This document shows positions 8,807-16,926 of a stretch of DNA of 20,172 bases, piece after piece. The stretch's first letter is position 1, and each line of letters begins with the position of its first letter. The position numbers and the translations under genes are program-made. The stretch is from Bacteroidales bacterium UBA6366 (lineage in GTDB: Bacteria > Bacteroidota > Bacteroidia > Bacteroidales > UBA932). The stretch spans positions 3,409 to 23,580 of the forward strand of contig DJRG01000055.1 of assembly GCA_002438845.1 (NCBI GenBank), given 5' to 3'. A model generated the notes under the pieces. That model was not told where the DNA came from. It made no database searches and saw nothing but the letters and a program-made list of their open reading frames with translations.

Positions 8807-10570
8807 TTAAAAGTCATACTTATAAGTCTCACGGACGTCAACATGGACTCCTGCCACGTCTGAACCCATGTTAGGGTTGAGAACAACGTCCTCTGACGGG
8901 AACGGCATTGTGAACATCGAAGCCTTCACATCGACGAGCTCCTCGTCACCTTTGTACTTGATCTCAGAGTTGTCCCATGCGTTGGCTCCAGGGCCGGCAT
9001 ATTCACCGGTAGCGTCAAGGACATAGTTGCCGTAGGCCTTGGAAAGGCCGTCCCACGATGACCTTCTCTGGCCAAGAAGCTCGGAGATGCAGCTGTTCAC
9101 ATCGTAGTAGGAAAGACGTACGAAATCGTACCAGCGGTCTCCCTCAAGGGCAAGTTCAAGACGGCGTTCTTTCCAGACGTCTTCGAATGTGACAGACTTC
9201 AGCGGCTCCGCATGGGCACGCTCACGAACCTTATTGACATATTCAAGAGCGGAAGCTGCATCGCCAGTCAAGAGACATGCCTCGGCATAAACAAGGTAGA
9301 TGTCGCTGAGCCTCAGAATGTGAGTAGGAAGCTGGTTCGTCATGTTGCTGGCATGAGTTCCAAGAGCTGCCACATGGTCAGCGTCGTCACCATAGAGATG
9401 CTTGCAATAGTTGGCGCCGGAACCACATTGGAAGCTTCCGTTCGTGCTGTTAGGTGAATAGCTCGGATCGTAGTAGAAACGGTAGAAGTCGAATCCACCG
9501 AGGTCTGTCCAGAAATAGTCGTACTGGTCTCCGAACATCATCATCGTGGCAGCTCGGCGGTCATCCTTTTCGTTAGCTTTTCTGACTTCCGGGTCCTCGT
9601 CAGCTGACACTCCAAAAGCGTCCTGAAGGTCAACAGAAGGGCCTTTCCAGTCACCCCAGCAGTCACCGAACTCGTCAAAACCACCCATGCCGACATCACT
9701 CTGGATTGAGTTCTGGGCAGTCCAGATGCCTGATGAACTTGTCCAAAGCCATGAGAACAAGCACTCACCGGTCTGCTGGAACACCTTTGGAGACAGACGG
9801 AACACGTCTGAATATACCGGGGTAAGGGACCTGCCGGAATGCTCGATGACATCCTTGGCGTAGTCACGCGCCTTGGCAAGGTCATTCTGATCCAGAGAGC
9901 CGGTCACACCAGCCTTGGTGAGATAAACCTTGGAAAGCAGGGCCTCGGCGGCATAGTAGTCGATGCGGTTGTAGACTCCGATGTAAGGATTCTTAGGGAG
10001 AAGCTCCATAGCCTTCTCAAGGGTCATTATGATATATTCATAGACATCGGCCTTCTGAACCTTCTCAATTTCATTGTAGTTTCCGGCCTTGATGGACTCG
10101 GTGTTGTCGTGGATGATCGGAACGTCTCCGAATGTCCTGACGAGGAAGAAGTAAGCCATGGCCTTCCATGAGAGAGCCTCACCGATGCTTTGGTTCTTCT
10201 TGGCCTGCGATGGTCCTTCGGAACGAAGGATGTTGTTTATCACAGTGTTGCAATGAGCGTTCACCGCCCACAGCGAGTATGACATATTCTTAAGATCTCC
10301 GTCAGTTCCGTTCACGGTCAGGGTAGTGTAGGCGCTTTGCCCTTGATAGACATTGCCGCACATTGTCTCTGTTCCGTAGATGTAGAAGCGGATTATGTCG
10401 TACCACGGAGAGTTGTAAAGGTAGTTCACACCCTGCTCGCACTGCGTGTCGTTCTTGTAGTACTGCTCGGTTGTGTAGTTGTCCTCTGACGGACGGTTGA
10501 GGAAGTCGTCGCAGGAAACCGCGCCAAGAGCCAGAATGCCGACCACAAATGCTTTAACTATATTATTCAT
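8807..10570 (-). CDS. susD: SusD/RagB-family outer-membrane nutrient-uptake lipoprotein
   Basis: 587-aa SusD homologue that caps the SusC pore and binds the glycan. The signal peptide ends in GAVSC (C20), followed by DDFLNRPSEDNYTTEQYYKN, a standard SusD N-terminus. Family landmarks include the helix with EALSWKAMAYFFLVRTFGDVP, WKERRLELALEGDRWYDFVR at about 466-486, and the near-terminal MPFPSEDVVLNPNMGS. The ATG at 10570 is chosen because a perfect GGAGG lies 8 bases upstream; the longer TTG start at 10585 would place that site inside the gene. It begins 17 bp after the susC stop, so the pair is translationally close, as is normal. The glycan ligand is inferred from the neighbouring mannanases. 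Confidence 0.96.
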   Translation of the reverse strand: MNNIVKAFVVGILALGAVSCDDFLNRPSEDNYTTEQYYKNDTQCEQGVNYLYNSPWYDIIRFYIYGTETMCGNVYQGQSAYTTLTVNGTDGDLKNMSYSLWAVNAHCNTVINNILRSEGPSQAKKNQSIGEALSWKAMAYFFLVRTFGDVPIIHDNTESIKAGNYNEIEKVQKADVYEYIIMTLEKAMELLPKNPYIGVYNRIDYYAAEALLSKVYLTKAGVTGSLDQNDLAKARDYAKDVIEHSGRSLTPVYSDVFRLSPKVFQQTGECLFSWLWTSSSGIWTAQNSIQSDVGMGGFDEFGDCWGDWKGPSVDLQDAFGVSADEDPEVRKANEKDDRRAATMMMFGDQYDYFWTDLGGFDFYRFYYDPSYSPNSTNGSFQCGSGANYCKHLYGDDADHVAALGTHASNMTNQLPTHILRLSDIYLVYAEACLLTGDAASALEYVNKVRERAHAEPLKSVTFEDVWKERRLELALEGDRWYDFVRLSYYDVNSCISELLGQRRSSWDGLSKAYGNYVLDATGEYAGPGANAWDNSEIKYKGDEELVDVKASMFTMPFPSEDVVLNPNMGSDVAGVHVDVRETYKYDF

Positions 10571-10578
10571 TGTCTTTT

Positions 10579-10583
10579 CCTCC
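10579..10583 (-). promoter_or_regulatory. Shine-Dalgarno site of susD
   Basis: GGAGG in the mRNA sense, 8 bases (AAAAGACA) before the ATG at 10570 and just after the susC stop codon. It decides the start: the frame is open back to a TTG at 10585, which overlaps the site. Strong Shine-Dalgarno sequences are uncommon in Bacteroidota, so its presence here and before the 801-aa lipoprotein stands out. Confidence 0.75.
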
Positions 10584-10587
10584 AAAA

Positions 10588-13500
10588 TTAGAATGTGATG
10601 TTCAGCCCGAAGGAGTAAGTGGTAGGTGAAGGATAACGTCCGTTATCGACACCGAATGTCAAACCTGTGGAATCCTGGGTGCTTGCACCGACCTCAGGGT
10701 CATAGCCCGTGTACTTGGTAAAGGTGTAGAGGTTCTGGATGTTCACGTAGGCGCGTACATTGTCGATCTTCACCTTCTTCAGAAGAGCCTTAGGGAAGGT
10801 GTAGCCCAAAGTGATGTTCTTGATGCGGATGTAGCTTCCGTCCTCTATGTAACGGTCGCTCAAGCGGTCGTTGTCGTTAGGATCAGAGATCGAAGGACGC
10901 GGAGTCTTGGTGTCAGGATTGGCGACAGTCACATTGGTGATGTCATCATACCAATTGCCACTGGCATAAGTCTTCTGTGCATCGATCGGAACAAGCTGCG
11001 CGCGGTCCTTGATGGATGTGTGCTGGTTGACCCAAGCGCTGTTCATGTGGACAAGTCCATTGTGTCCCTGCCCCATCATGTTGTAGTTGAGGATCTTGTT
11101 GCCGTAGGAGCCGTTGATGAAGACACTCAGATCAACCTTCTTGTAACGGAAGGTGTTCGTCCAGCCAAAGGTAAACTTCGGAAGAGGAGAGCCGATGTTG
11201 GTCTTGTCATTCTCGTTGATCACACCGTCATTGTTGATGTCTTCGTACTTGATGTCACCCACCCAGACAGTGGTGTTCTTGTTGAAGACACCATCGGCAG
11301 GGTATTTCTCTGCCTTCGGAGACTTCTGGATGTCTTCCAGGGAGGTATAGACACCTGCCACTTTGTAACCATAGAAATTGTAGAGAGACTGTCCGACCTC
11401 GGTGACGCTGACGATGTCGCTCCACTGACCGTAACCGACCAGCTGGGCATTGGCAGTACCGTCAAGGGACACAAGTTTGTTGCGGTTGAATGAAATCTGG
11501 AAATTGCTGTCCCAACCGAAGTTCTTGTGGTTGATAGGATGGGTGTCGAGAGTGATCTCAAGACCCTTGTTCTCAATTGTACCGTAGTTTCCCTTAGGTG
11601 CGGCAAGAGCTGAAGACGCGTTGCCGTGAGTACCCATATATGACGGAAGGGTCAGAGACATCAACATGTCTGAAGACTTCTTTTTATAAAGGTCAACAGT
11701 AAGGTTGACTGCTCCCTCTAAGAATCCAAGGTCGAGACCGATGTTGGTCTGAACTTGCTTCTCCCAGTGAATACCAGTGTTTGGAATGATTGAAGGGCGC
11801 TGGCTGTCACCAAGGGCAGAAGGCAATTTGCTCATGCCTGACTCCCAGGCTCCGGCACCGATGTTGGCGTTACCAGTCTGTCCCCAACCGACACGGATTT
11901 TACCATTGCTCATTCTGAGCGCCTCTTTCATGCCCTGGAGGAATTTCTCGTTGGAGAATCTCCAGCTGCCAGCGAATGAGTGGAATCCAGCCCAACGGTT
12001 ATCAGGGCCGAAGTTAGAGGATCCATCGTAACGGTAGGTGTAGGTAAAGAGGTAGCGGTCATCGTAGTTGTAGGTCTCACGAGTGAAGAACGAGGCCATT
12101 GCCGATGAGCCGAATCCGGAAGTCAACGTGGCGTCACCGGTGGCGAGCTTGATGTTATGAATATCATCGGACGGAAGACCTGTGTTCGTTCCGCTGAGGT
12201 AATCCCATCTTGACTCCCAGCACTCCTGACCCACCATCGCGGTGACACTGTGCTTGCCGAACTGATTAGAATATGTAAGATAGTTCTTCAGCTGCCAGAA
12301 CTTGCTGTTGTTCTTCTGCCAGCTCATGGTGTTGGAATTACGTGTCCAACCACCGAGGTTGACTATCGGCTTGTAGGTCGTAGCATTGGAAGCGCTGACA
12401 TCAAAACCAAGTTCGCTCCTGAACACGAAATGCTTCACAGGAGTCAACTCAGCGTAAAGATTACCAGTAAGTTTCTGACGGCCAAGAAGGTACTCGTCCA
12501 TCATAGCGAGAGCCACAGGGTTGGCGCTTGTGTAACCCTCACGCACGGTTGTCGAATAGTTTCCGTCAATGTCATAGACAGGAATGTCAGGCAAAGTCGA
12601 GAGTGAGTAGAAAATCACACCAGCAGTACCATCGGCAAGCTTAATGTTGTCGTTGGTGTTGGCGTAGGTCGCGTTCAGTCCGAGCTTGAACCAATCCTTA
12701 AGCTGTGCGTCGATGTTGGCCCTGAATGAATAACGGTTGAAATCGGAGCCGATCAAGGTACCTTCCTGATCCATGTAAGAACCGGAAAGATAGTACTGCA
12801 CCTTCTCGGTACCACCTTGGGCGCTGATCTGATGCTGGTGCTGGAGGGCTGTGCGGAAAATCTCGTCCTGCCAGTTGGTACCCTTTCCGAGAATGGAAGG
12901 ATCCGAGTAGTAGGAGTTCGCGGTCAGCTCGCCCAATGACACCATGTCGTTGTAGTACTCGGCATATTCACGAAGATTCATCATGTCGATCCTGCTGGTC
13001 TGGCGGTTGACGGCGAACATTCCGTCGTAGGTGAACTTGGCCTCACCAGCCTTGCCTCGCTTTGTCGTGATGAGAACGACTCCGTTGGCACCCTGCGCTC
13101 CGTAAATCGCGGTGGCTGAGGCGTCCTTGAGGATTTCCATGCTGACGATGTCGGAAGGGTTGATGGTGGCAAGAGGAGAGATCGTGGAGATCTTACCGTT
13201 GCCGAGGGATCCGAGACCGAAGTCGCTGCCGGAGTTTCCGCCTCCCTGTACGATCACACCGTCGATCACATACAAAGGCTCGGCCGCAGAGTTCACAGTC
13301 GCCTGTCCACGGACACGGATTGATGACGATGAGCCCGGAGCTCCGGAGGTCTGCACGGCGGAAACACCTGCCGCACGGCCTTGGAGAGACTGGTCGAGGT
13401 TAGTGATGACGGAGCCTTTAAGATCGGACTCCTTCATTGAGACCGAGGCACCGGACAGGTCACTCTTTTTCATCGTACCGTAACCGACCACGACGACCTC

Positions 13501-13809
13501 GTCAAGGTACTGCGTGTCCTCGGCCATCACGACATCGATCTTTGTCTTACCTGAGACCGTGATTTCCTGGGCCGCGTAGCCGATCGAAGTGAAGACAAGG
13601 ACAGCGTTGTCCTTGACTGTGATTGAGTAGTTTCCATCCAAGTCCGTGATGGCACCGTTCTTGGTCCCCTTTTCCTGGATGCTGGCCCCTATGACTCCAA
13701 GCCCTGACTGGTCCTTTACGGTACCTGTCACGGTCTTCGTCTGCGCAAGGGCTGTCAGTGAGCTTCCGAGGAAGAGCACCAACAAGCATGTCAATAGCTT
13801 ACTTTTCAT
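10588..13809 (-). CDS. susC: SusC/RagA-family TonB-dependent outer-membrane transporter
   Basis: 1073-aa beta-barrel transporter importing oligosaccharides across the outer membrane with TonB energy. It has a signal peptide ending ALAQ (cleavage near residue 22), a carboxypeptidase-regulatory-like domain at about 25-96 (VTGTVKDQSGLGVIGASI, TDLDGNYSI), a TonB-box region LDEVVVVGYGTMKKSDLSGA at about 102-121, a plug domain with SLQGRAAGVSA, SIRVRGQATVN and PLYVIDGVIV, and a barrel ending in SFGLNITF with a terminal aromatic. The ATG at 13809 is right: the frame stays open a further 73 codons to 14028, but that extension runs back over the GH5_7 gene and would destroy the signal peptide. It follows GH5_7 by 35 bp, with no promoter box that I can see in the gap. 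Confidence 0.97.
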   Translation of the reverse strand: MKSKLLTCLLVLFLGSSLTALAQTKTVTGTVKDQSGLGVIGASIQEKGTKNGAITDLDGNYSITVKDNAVLVFTSIGYAAQEITVSGKTKIDVVMAEDTQYLDEVVVVGYGTMKKSDLSGASVSMKESDLKGSVITNLDQSLQGRAAGVSAVQTSGAPGSSSSIRVRGQATVNSAAEPLYVIDGVIVQGGGNSGSDFGLGSLGNGKISTISPLATINPSDIVSMEILKDASATAIYGAQGANGVVLITTKRGKAGEAKFTYDGMFAVNRQTSRIDMMNLREYAEYYNDMVSLGELTANSYYSDPSILGKGTNWQDEIFRTALQHQHQISAQGGTEKVQYYLSGSYMDQEGTLIGSDFNRYSFRANIDAQLKDWFKLGLNATYANTNDNIKLADGTAGVIFYSLSTLPDIPVYDIDGNYSTTVREGYTSANPVALAMMDEYLLGRQKLTGNLYAELTPVKHFVFRSELGFDVSASNATTYKPIVNLGGWTRNSNTMSWQKNNSKFWQLKNYLTYSNQFGKHSVTAMVGQECWESRWDYLSGTNTGLPSDDIHNIKLATGDATLTSGFGSSAMASFFTRETYNYDDRYLFTYTYRYDGSSNFGPDNRWAGFHSFAGSWRFSNEKFLQGMKEALRMSNGKIRVGWGQTGNANIGAGAWESGMSKLPSALGDSQRPSIIPNTGIHWEKQVQTNIGLDLGFLEGAVNLTVDLYKKKSSDMLMSLTLPSYMGTHGNASSALAAPKGNYGTIENKGLEITLDTHPINHKNFGWDSNFQISFNRNKLVSLDGTANAQLVGYGQWSDIVSVTEVGQSLYNFYGYKVAGVYTSLEDIQKSPKAEKYPADGVFNKNTTVWVGDIKYEDINNDGVINENDKTNIGSPLPKFTFGWTNTFRYKKVDLSVFINGSYGNKILNYNMMGQGHNGLVHMNSAWVNQHTSIKDRAQLVPIDAQKTYASGNWYDDITNVTVANPDTKTPRPSISDPNDNDRLSDRYIEDGSYIRIKNITLGYTFPKALLKKVKIDNVRAYVNIQNLYTFTKYTGYDPEVGASTQDSTGLTFGVDNGRYPSPTTYSFGLNITF

Positions 13810-13844
13810 GCTATTTGATTTTAGATTAACGTTACTATATATGA

Positions 13845-15056
13845 TTATTTTGTTGCTTCCGCCAACCTGCCGGTGTACTCCCTTATCAGTTCCACCGTGC
13901 TCCTGTCCGAGAGATAGACCCCATTGAGTCCCTGGGCCTCCTGCGAAGGATCGCCGCAAAGGTCGTCTCCCTCCTGCCAGAACTCGTGGGTCTGCCTGGC
14001 GACTCCGCTCCAACTCCAGAAGTTGCATCCGGCAAGAGGACCATTCTCTCCGGCAGACTTGATCACCTCATTGAATATGATAGTGTAGTACTCGTTTCTC
14101 TCTTCCACACCCGAGGTGTTCCTCCAGTCCTGCCCGTCACGCGGGTAGCCGAATTCCTCAACGACAACCGGCTTTCCCAGCTCCCTGGCCAAGTCCAAAT
14201 GACGCCCGAGGTACTCAAGAGTCCTGCTTTTGACCAGTTCCGGATCCCCGGCGGCCTCGCCGTCCTTGATCCAGCCCCAGTTGAAAGGCCAGATGTGGAC
14301 GGTGATGTAGTCGATGTAAGGACAGTCGTTCAACCTGCGGCAGAGGTCATAGTCGCCGTCATTGCATCCAATCGCGCCTTCGTTGCCGGTGCAGACGAGG
14401 TGGTTGGGATCCAGGAATTTGATGAGCTCGGCGGTTCCTTGAATATAATCGACAAAGGCCTCAACCTTCAATGAATCAGTACTGAACGGTCTCGGCTCGT
14501 TGCAGATCTGCCATGCGAAGACGGCAGGGTTCTGTGAATATCTTTCCACATACTTACGCACGTGCTCCCGGAAAAGCTCCACAGCCTTTTCGTTCGCGGC
14601 GAACTCAGCCATAGCGCACATGTAAGGCCAGTAGCCATCGACGAAAGGATGAGGCTGATGTCCGGCTCCGGCGGCCTCAAGATAGGAACGATAGCCGGTC
14701 GGACTCCATTCCCATGCGTTATTAAGGAAGAGCACGGCGGCCATGTCACGCTTCTCCAGTTCGGAAAGCAGTATGTCCATCCCTTCGAAATTCTCCTCGG
14801 TGGCGCAGACCCTGATGTTTGTCAGCCCGAGAGCCTTGAGCGAATCCAGTTCGACAGCGAGACGCCCCGGATCGCTGACCGCGATGTCGGACGCGTACCA
14901 GACATTGGTTCCTATGAAGCGGACAGGCTTCCCGGACATGACGAAGCATGTACCTTCCACACCGAAAAAGCAGGAATCATCCGATCCCTTCCTCTCACAC
15001 GAAGTCACTGTGAACAAGCAGATTAAGACTGCAAGAATTAATTGATTGCGTTTCAA
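13845..15056 (-). CDS. GH5 (subfamily 7-like) endo-beta-1,4-mannanase lipoprotein, TTG start
   Basis: 403-aa lipoprotein (lipobox TVTSC, C20; then ERKGSDD) with a single GH5 barrel. Landmarks of GH5_7 mannanases are GKPVRFIGTNVWY near the N-terminus, LGLTNIRVCATEE, FAWQICNEPRP with acid/base E187, YITVHIWPFNWGW, and KPVVVEEFGYPRDG with the nucleophile at E301 (the Glu before Phe-Gly). It should cut mannan or glucomannan at the cell surface. As the first gene of the operon it is nearest the promoter. The start is a TTG: an in-frame TGA lies two codons upstream (TGA CAC TTG) and no ATG or GTG precedes the signal peptide, so TTG is the only start that keeps the lipoprotein signal. It is separate from GH26, giving the locus two unrelated mannanases. 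Confidence 0.93.
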   Translation of the reverse strand: MKRNQLILAVLICLFTVTSCERKGSDDSCFFGVEGTCFVMSGKPVRFIGTNVWYASDIAVSDPGRLAVELDSLKALGLTNIRVCATEENFEGMDILLSELEKRDMAAVLFLNNAWEWSPTGYRSYLEAAGAGHQPHPFVDGYWPYMCAMAEFAANEKAVELFREHVRKYVERYSQNPAVFAWQICNEPRPFSTDSLKVEAFVDYIQGTAELIKFLDPNHLVCTGNEGAIGCNDGDYDLCRRLNDCPYIDYITVHIWPFNWGWIKDGEAAGDPELVKSRTLEYLGRHLDLARELGKPVVVEEFGYPRDGQDWRNTSGVEERNEYYTIIFNEVIKSAGENGPLAGCNFWSWSGVARQTHEFWQEGDDLCGDPSQEAQGLNGVYLSDRSTVELIREYTGRLAEATK

Positions 15057-15063
15057 GTGTCAC

Positions 15064-15088
15064 TAATTTTGTTTACGATGCAAAATTA
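15064..15088. repeat. Inverted repeat (candidate operator) over the operon start site
   Basis: TAATTTTG at 15064-15071 and its exact complement CAAAATTA at 15081-15088, separated by nine bases. One arm is the -7 box of the operon promoter and the other falls just after the expected transcription start, so a bound protein would block initiation. The same half-site forms an inverted pair at 18079-18099. Because TAATTTTG also fits the general -7 consensus, the repeat may partly reflect promoter composition. Confidence 0.5.
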
Positions 15089-15112
15089 CGCACATGCCGA
15101 AACGAAAACAAA
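15081..15112 (-). promoter_or_regulatory. Promoter of the mannan utilisation operon
   Basis: In the 87-bp gap between the AraC gene and the GH5_7 gene the minus strand carries TTTG (15109-15112), a 20-bp spacer and TAATTTTG (15081-15088), an exact match to the Bacteroides -33/-7 pattern TTTG-N19-21-TAnnTTTG. Transcription would start near 15074, giving a leader of about 17 nt before the TTG start codon of the GH5_7 gene. Confidence 0.75.
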
Positions 15113-15143
15113 TACAATTTTGATAAATAATGCAAATAATCCG

Positions 15144-16019
15144 CTACACAATGACTTTCTTTTTCTTGTACATGGAGCGGAACTCATGCGGAGTGACCCC
15201 CTTGCGCGCCTTGAACACTCTGTTGAAATTGGACAGGTTGTTGAATCCGCACGCATAGCAGATCTCAGAGACGTTGGAAGTGGTGTCTACAAGCGCTCTC
15301 GCCGCGTTGCCAAGCCGGATGTCAATCAGATAGGAAGACAGGGTCTTGCCGGTCCTGAGCCTGAAGAAGCGGCTGAAGGAGCTTGGGCTCATCCCCACGA
15401 GATCAGCCAGTTCGGGAAGGGTGACATCCTCGGCGTAGTGTTGGTTGATATATTCCTTGACCTTCATCACGCGGCGGCTCTCAGTGTCCCTCGGAGAGTG
15501 GGCGAACGAGCTGCTGGCAAGTTCCCTGGACTCGCAGCCGGAGAGGATGTAAAGCAGCTGGAGACAATTTATGAACTGCACGAAGCTGTCTTTCTCGTTG
15601 ACCACGGCGTTGATCTGCGAATATGCGCTCATGATTGAAGCGAGGGGAAACGCAAGGCCGTGACTCGCCCGCTCAAGCATCTTCCTGATGCTTGCGAACT
15701 GGTTGCGGTCCAGAATTCCGCCACTGAAGAGCTCCGGAGAGAACTGGATCGTGATCTCCCTGATGTCCGGAGATTTGCATGAGCCTTGCTCCCAGACATG
15801 CTCCAGATTCTCGCAGGCGATCAGGACAAGGTCATATTCCCCTATCGTCTCGACGCTGTCCCCGACGATGCGGCGCACCCCGGGGGCGTTCTGGATGAAG
15901 TTCAGCTCATATTCCCTGTGACGGTGAAGCGGATAGGTGAACTCTTTCTTGTGCCTCTCCACGATGTAGAAGCAATCCCGCTGCGAAAGCCCTGATATTT
16001 CCGAAAAGACTTGTGACAT
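15144..16019 (-). CDS. AraC-family transcriptional regulator with cupin-like sensor domain
   Basis: 291-aa one-component regulator counted from the ATG at 16019. The N-terminal half holds a cupin-like ligand-binding segment, YPLHRHREYELNFI (H32, H34, E38), and the C-terminal part, about 185-285, is a double helix-turn-helix of the AraC type: VTLPELADLVGMSPSSFSRFFRLRTG, then VSEICYACGFNNLSNFNRVFKARKGVTPHEFR. No signal peptide or membrane helix is present, so it senses something in the cytoplasm, unlike the hybrid two-component systems that control many Bacteroides loci. It ends 87 bp before the GH5_7 gene, with the operon promoter in between, and is the best candidate for an activator of the locus; mannobiose or mannosyl-glucose as ligand is a guess. 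The frame extends to a TTG at 16049, but that part overlaps the promoter boxes. Confidence 0.93.
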   Translation of the reverse strand: MSQVFSEISGLSQRDCFYIVERHKKEFTYPLHRHREYELNFIQNAPGVRRIVGDSVETIGEYDLVLIACENLEHVWEQGSCKSPDIREITIQFSPELFSGGILDRNQFASIRKMLERASHGLAFPLASIMSAYSQINAVVNEKDSFVQFINCLQLLYILSGCESRELASSSFAHSPRDTESRRVMKVKEYINQHYAEDVTLPELADLVGMSPSSFSRFFRLRTGKTLSSYLIDIRLGNAARALVDTTSNVSEICYACGFNNLSNFNRVFKARKGVTPHEFRSMYKKKKVIV

Positions 16020-16026
16020 AGCAGGG

Positions 16027-16057
16027 CAAATATAATACTTTTTTGACAATTCTTAAA
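16027..16057 (-). promoter_or_regulatory. Candidate promoter of the AraC gene
   Basis: TATATTTG (16027-16034) fits the -7 box TAnnTTTG; TTTA (16054-16057) is a 3-of-4 match to the -33 box with a 19-bp spacer. The ATG at 16019 lies only 7 bases after the -7 box, so the transcript would have almost no leader. The TTG at 16049 would fall inside the promoter. Confidence 0.4.
16034..16051. repeat. 18-base motif, copy 1 (before the AraC gene)
   Basis: AATACTTTTTTGACAATT here and AATACTTTTTTGCCAATT at 18214-18231 agree at 17 of 18 positions. Both copies lie in short non-coding stretches in front of genes of this pathway, one before the AraC gene and one before the epimerase gene, though in opposite orientation relative to those genes. 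Confidence 0.5.
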
Positions 16058-16065
16058 CGTATTAC

Positions 16066-16890
16066 CTATTTCTCAATCCTCAAGTCCAACATTATCGGAA
16101 AATGATCGGAAGCGTACTTGCCGGCGTAAAGCGTGCCGTCGCAATGATAGCTTAGCGGCTCCACTCCAGCGCCACGATAATAAATGTAGTCTATGCGATC
16201 GCTTCCGGAAGGATATTCATAGTCATTGTAGGTATTCTGAAGTCCCGTCCGCAAGGACGCGTCTATCGTAAGGTAGGCATCACGCCAATATTCCCTGAAC
16301 GTCACGGAAGCCGCCTCGTCAGGACTGGCGTTCATGTCTCCGACCATGAAGGAGGGCAATCCCTCCGTGTTGTACCTCTCTTCCATCTGACGATAGACAT
16401 GGGCGTACCTTGCGTTCGGCTCCTTATTGTAGCAGGCATGTGTGCAGAGCAGGAAGAAGCGTATGCCTGTGGGCTTGTGGGTCAGCACGGCGCAGCATCC
16501 TCCGCGGCGGAAATTCCCGCTGGGGCCGATGTCGTTCACCGTGCAGACATCAGGAGTGTCGGAGACCCAGAAGAAACGCTTGCCGGAAATCTCGAACATC
16601 GAACTTCTGAACATTATTCCGTGAGCCTTGTCCCCGACCCCGTCTTGAGAGTAGGGGCTGAAGAACCAGAATGAATATTCCTTCCAGAACTCTTCTCTCA
16701 AGTCACTCTGCATTTGCGTGTTGACCTCCTGCAAGCCAGCGACATCAAAAGCGCTTGCGGCTATTGACGCCATCAGGCGGTGCCTACGGACCGGCCATTT
16801 GTTGTCATCGTCGGTGTCAAGGTGACCCATCCTAAGATTATAAGATCCAAGCCTGAACCCAGCCATATTCCTGAAAGCATCCATAACCAT
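16066..16890 (-). CDS. Endonuclease/exonuclease/phosphatase-fold hydrolase
   Basis: 274-aa member of the metal-dependent EEP superfamily (DNase I-like phosphodiesterases, sphingomyelinases, inositol phosphatases). Visible active-site residues, counted from the ATG at 16890, are N18 in SYNLRM, E55 in GLQEVN, H151 in CTHACYN, D185 and N187 in GDMNASPDE, D234 in SDRIDYIYY, and D262/H263 in ASDHFPIM, so the catalytic set is complete. The start is uncertain: ATGs at 16890, 16884 and 16866 all fit, and an AAGGGG six bases before 16890 favours that one; none gives a signal peptide, so the protein is probably cytoplasmic. It lies 36 bp after gntR and 46 bp before the AraC gene. Related proteins occur next to SusCD loci, but I know of no settled role, and I do not assign a substrate. 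Confidence 0.88.
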   Translation of the reverse strand: MVMDAFRNMAGFRLGSYNLRMGHLDTDDDNKWPVRRHRLMASIAASAFDVAGLQEVNTQMQSDLREEFWKEYSFWFFSPYSQDGVGDKAHGIMFRSSMFEISGKRFFWVSDTPDVCTVNDIGPSGNFRRGGCCAVLTHKPTGIRFFLLCTHACYNKEPNARYAHVYRQMEERYNTEGLPSFMVGDMNASPDEAASVTFREYWRDAYLTIDASLRTGLQNTYNDYEYPSGSDRIDYIYYRGAGVEPLSYHCDGTLYAGKYASDHFPIMLDLRIEK

Positions 16891-16926
16891 AACTTGCCCC
16901 TTGTCTCTCAAAAGGTAAAAGACACA

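Noticed and set aside
10583..10590. CAAAATTA copy at the susC/susD junction as a third operator
   Set aside because: It is unpaired and made up of the susC stop codon plus the start of the GGAGG site, so chance is enough to explain it.
13810..14028. 73-codon N-terminal extension of SusC
   Set aside because: It reads back over the GH5_7 gene, precedes a perfect signal peptide at 13809 and has no homology-like sequence.
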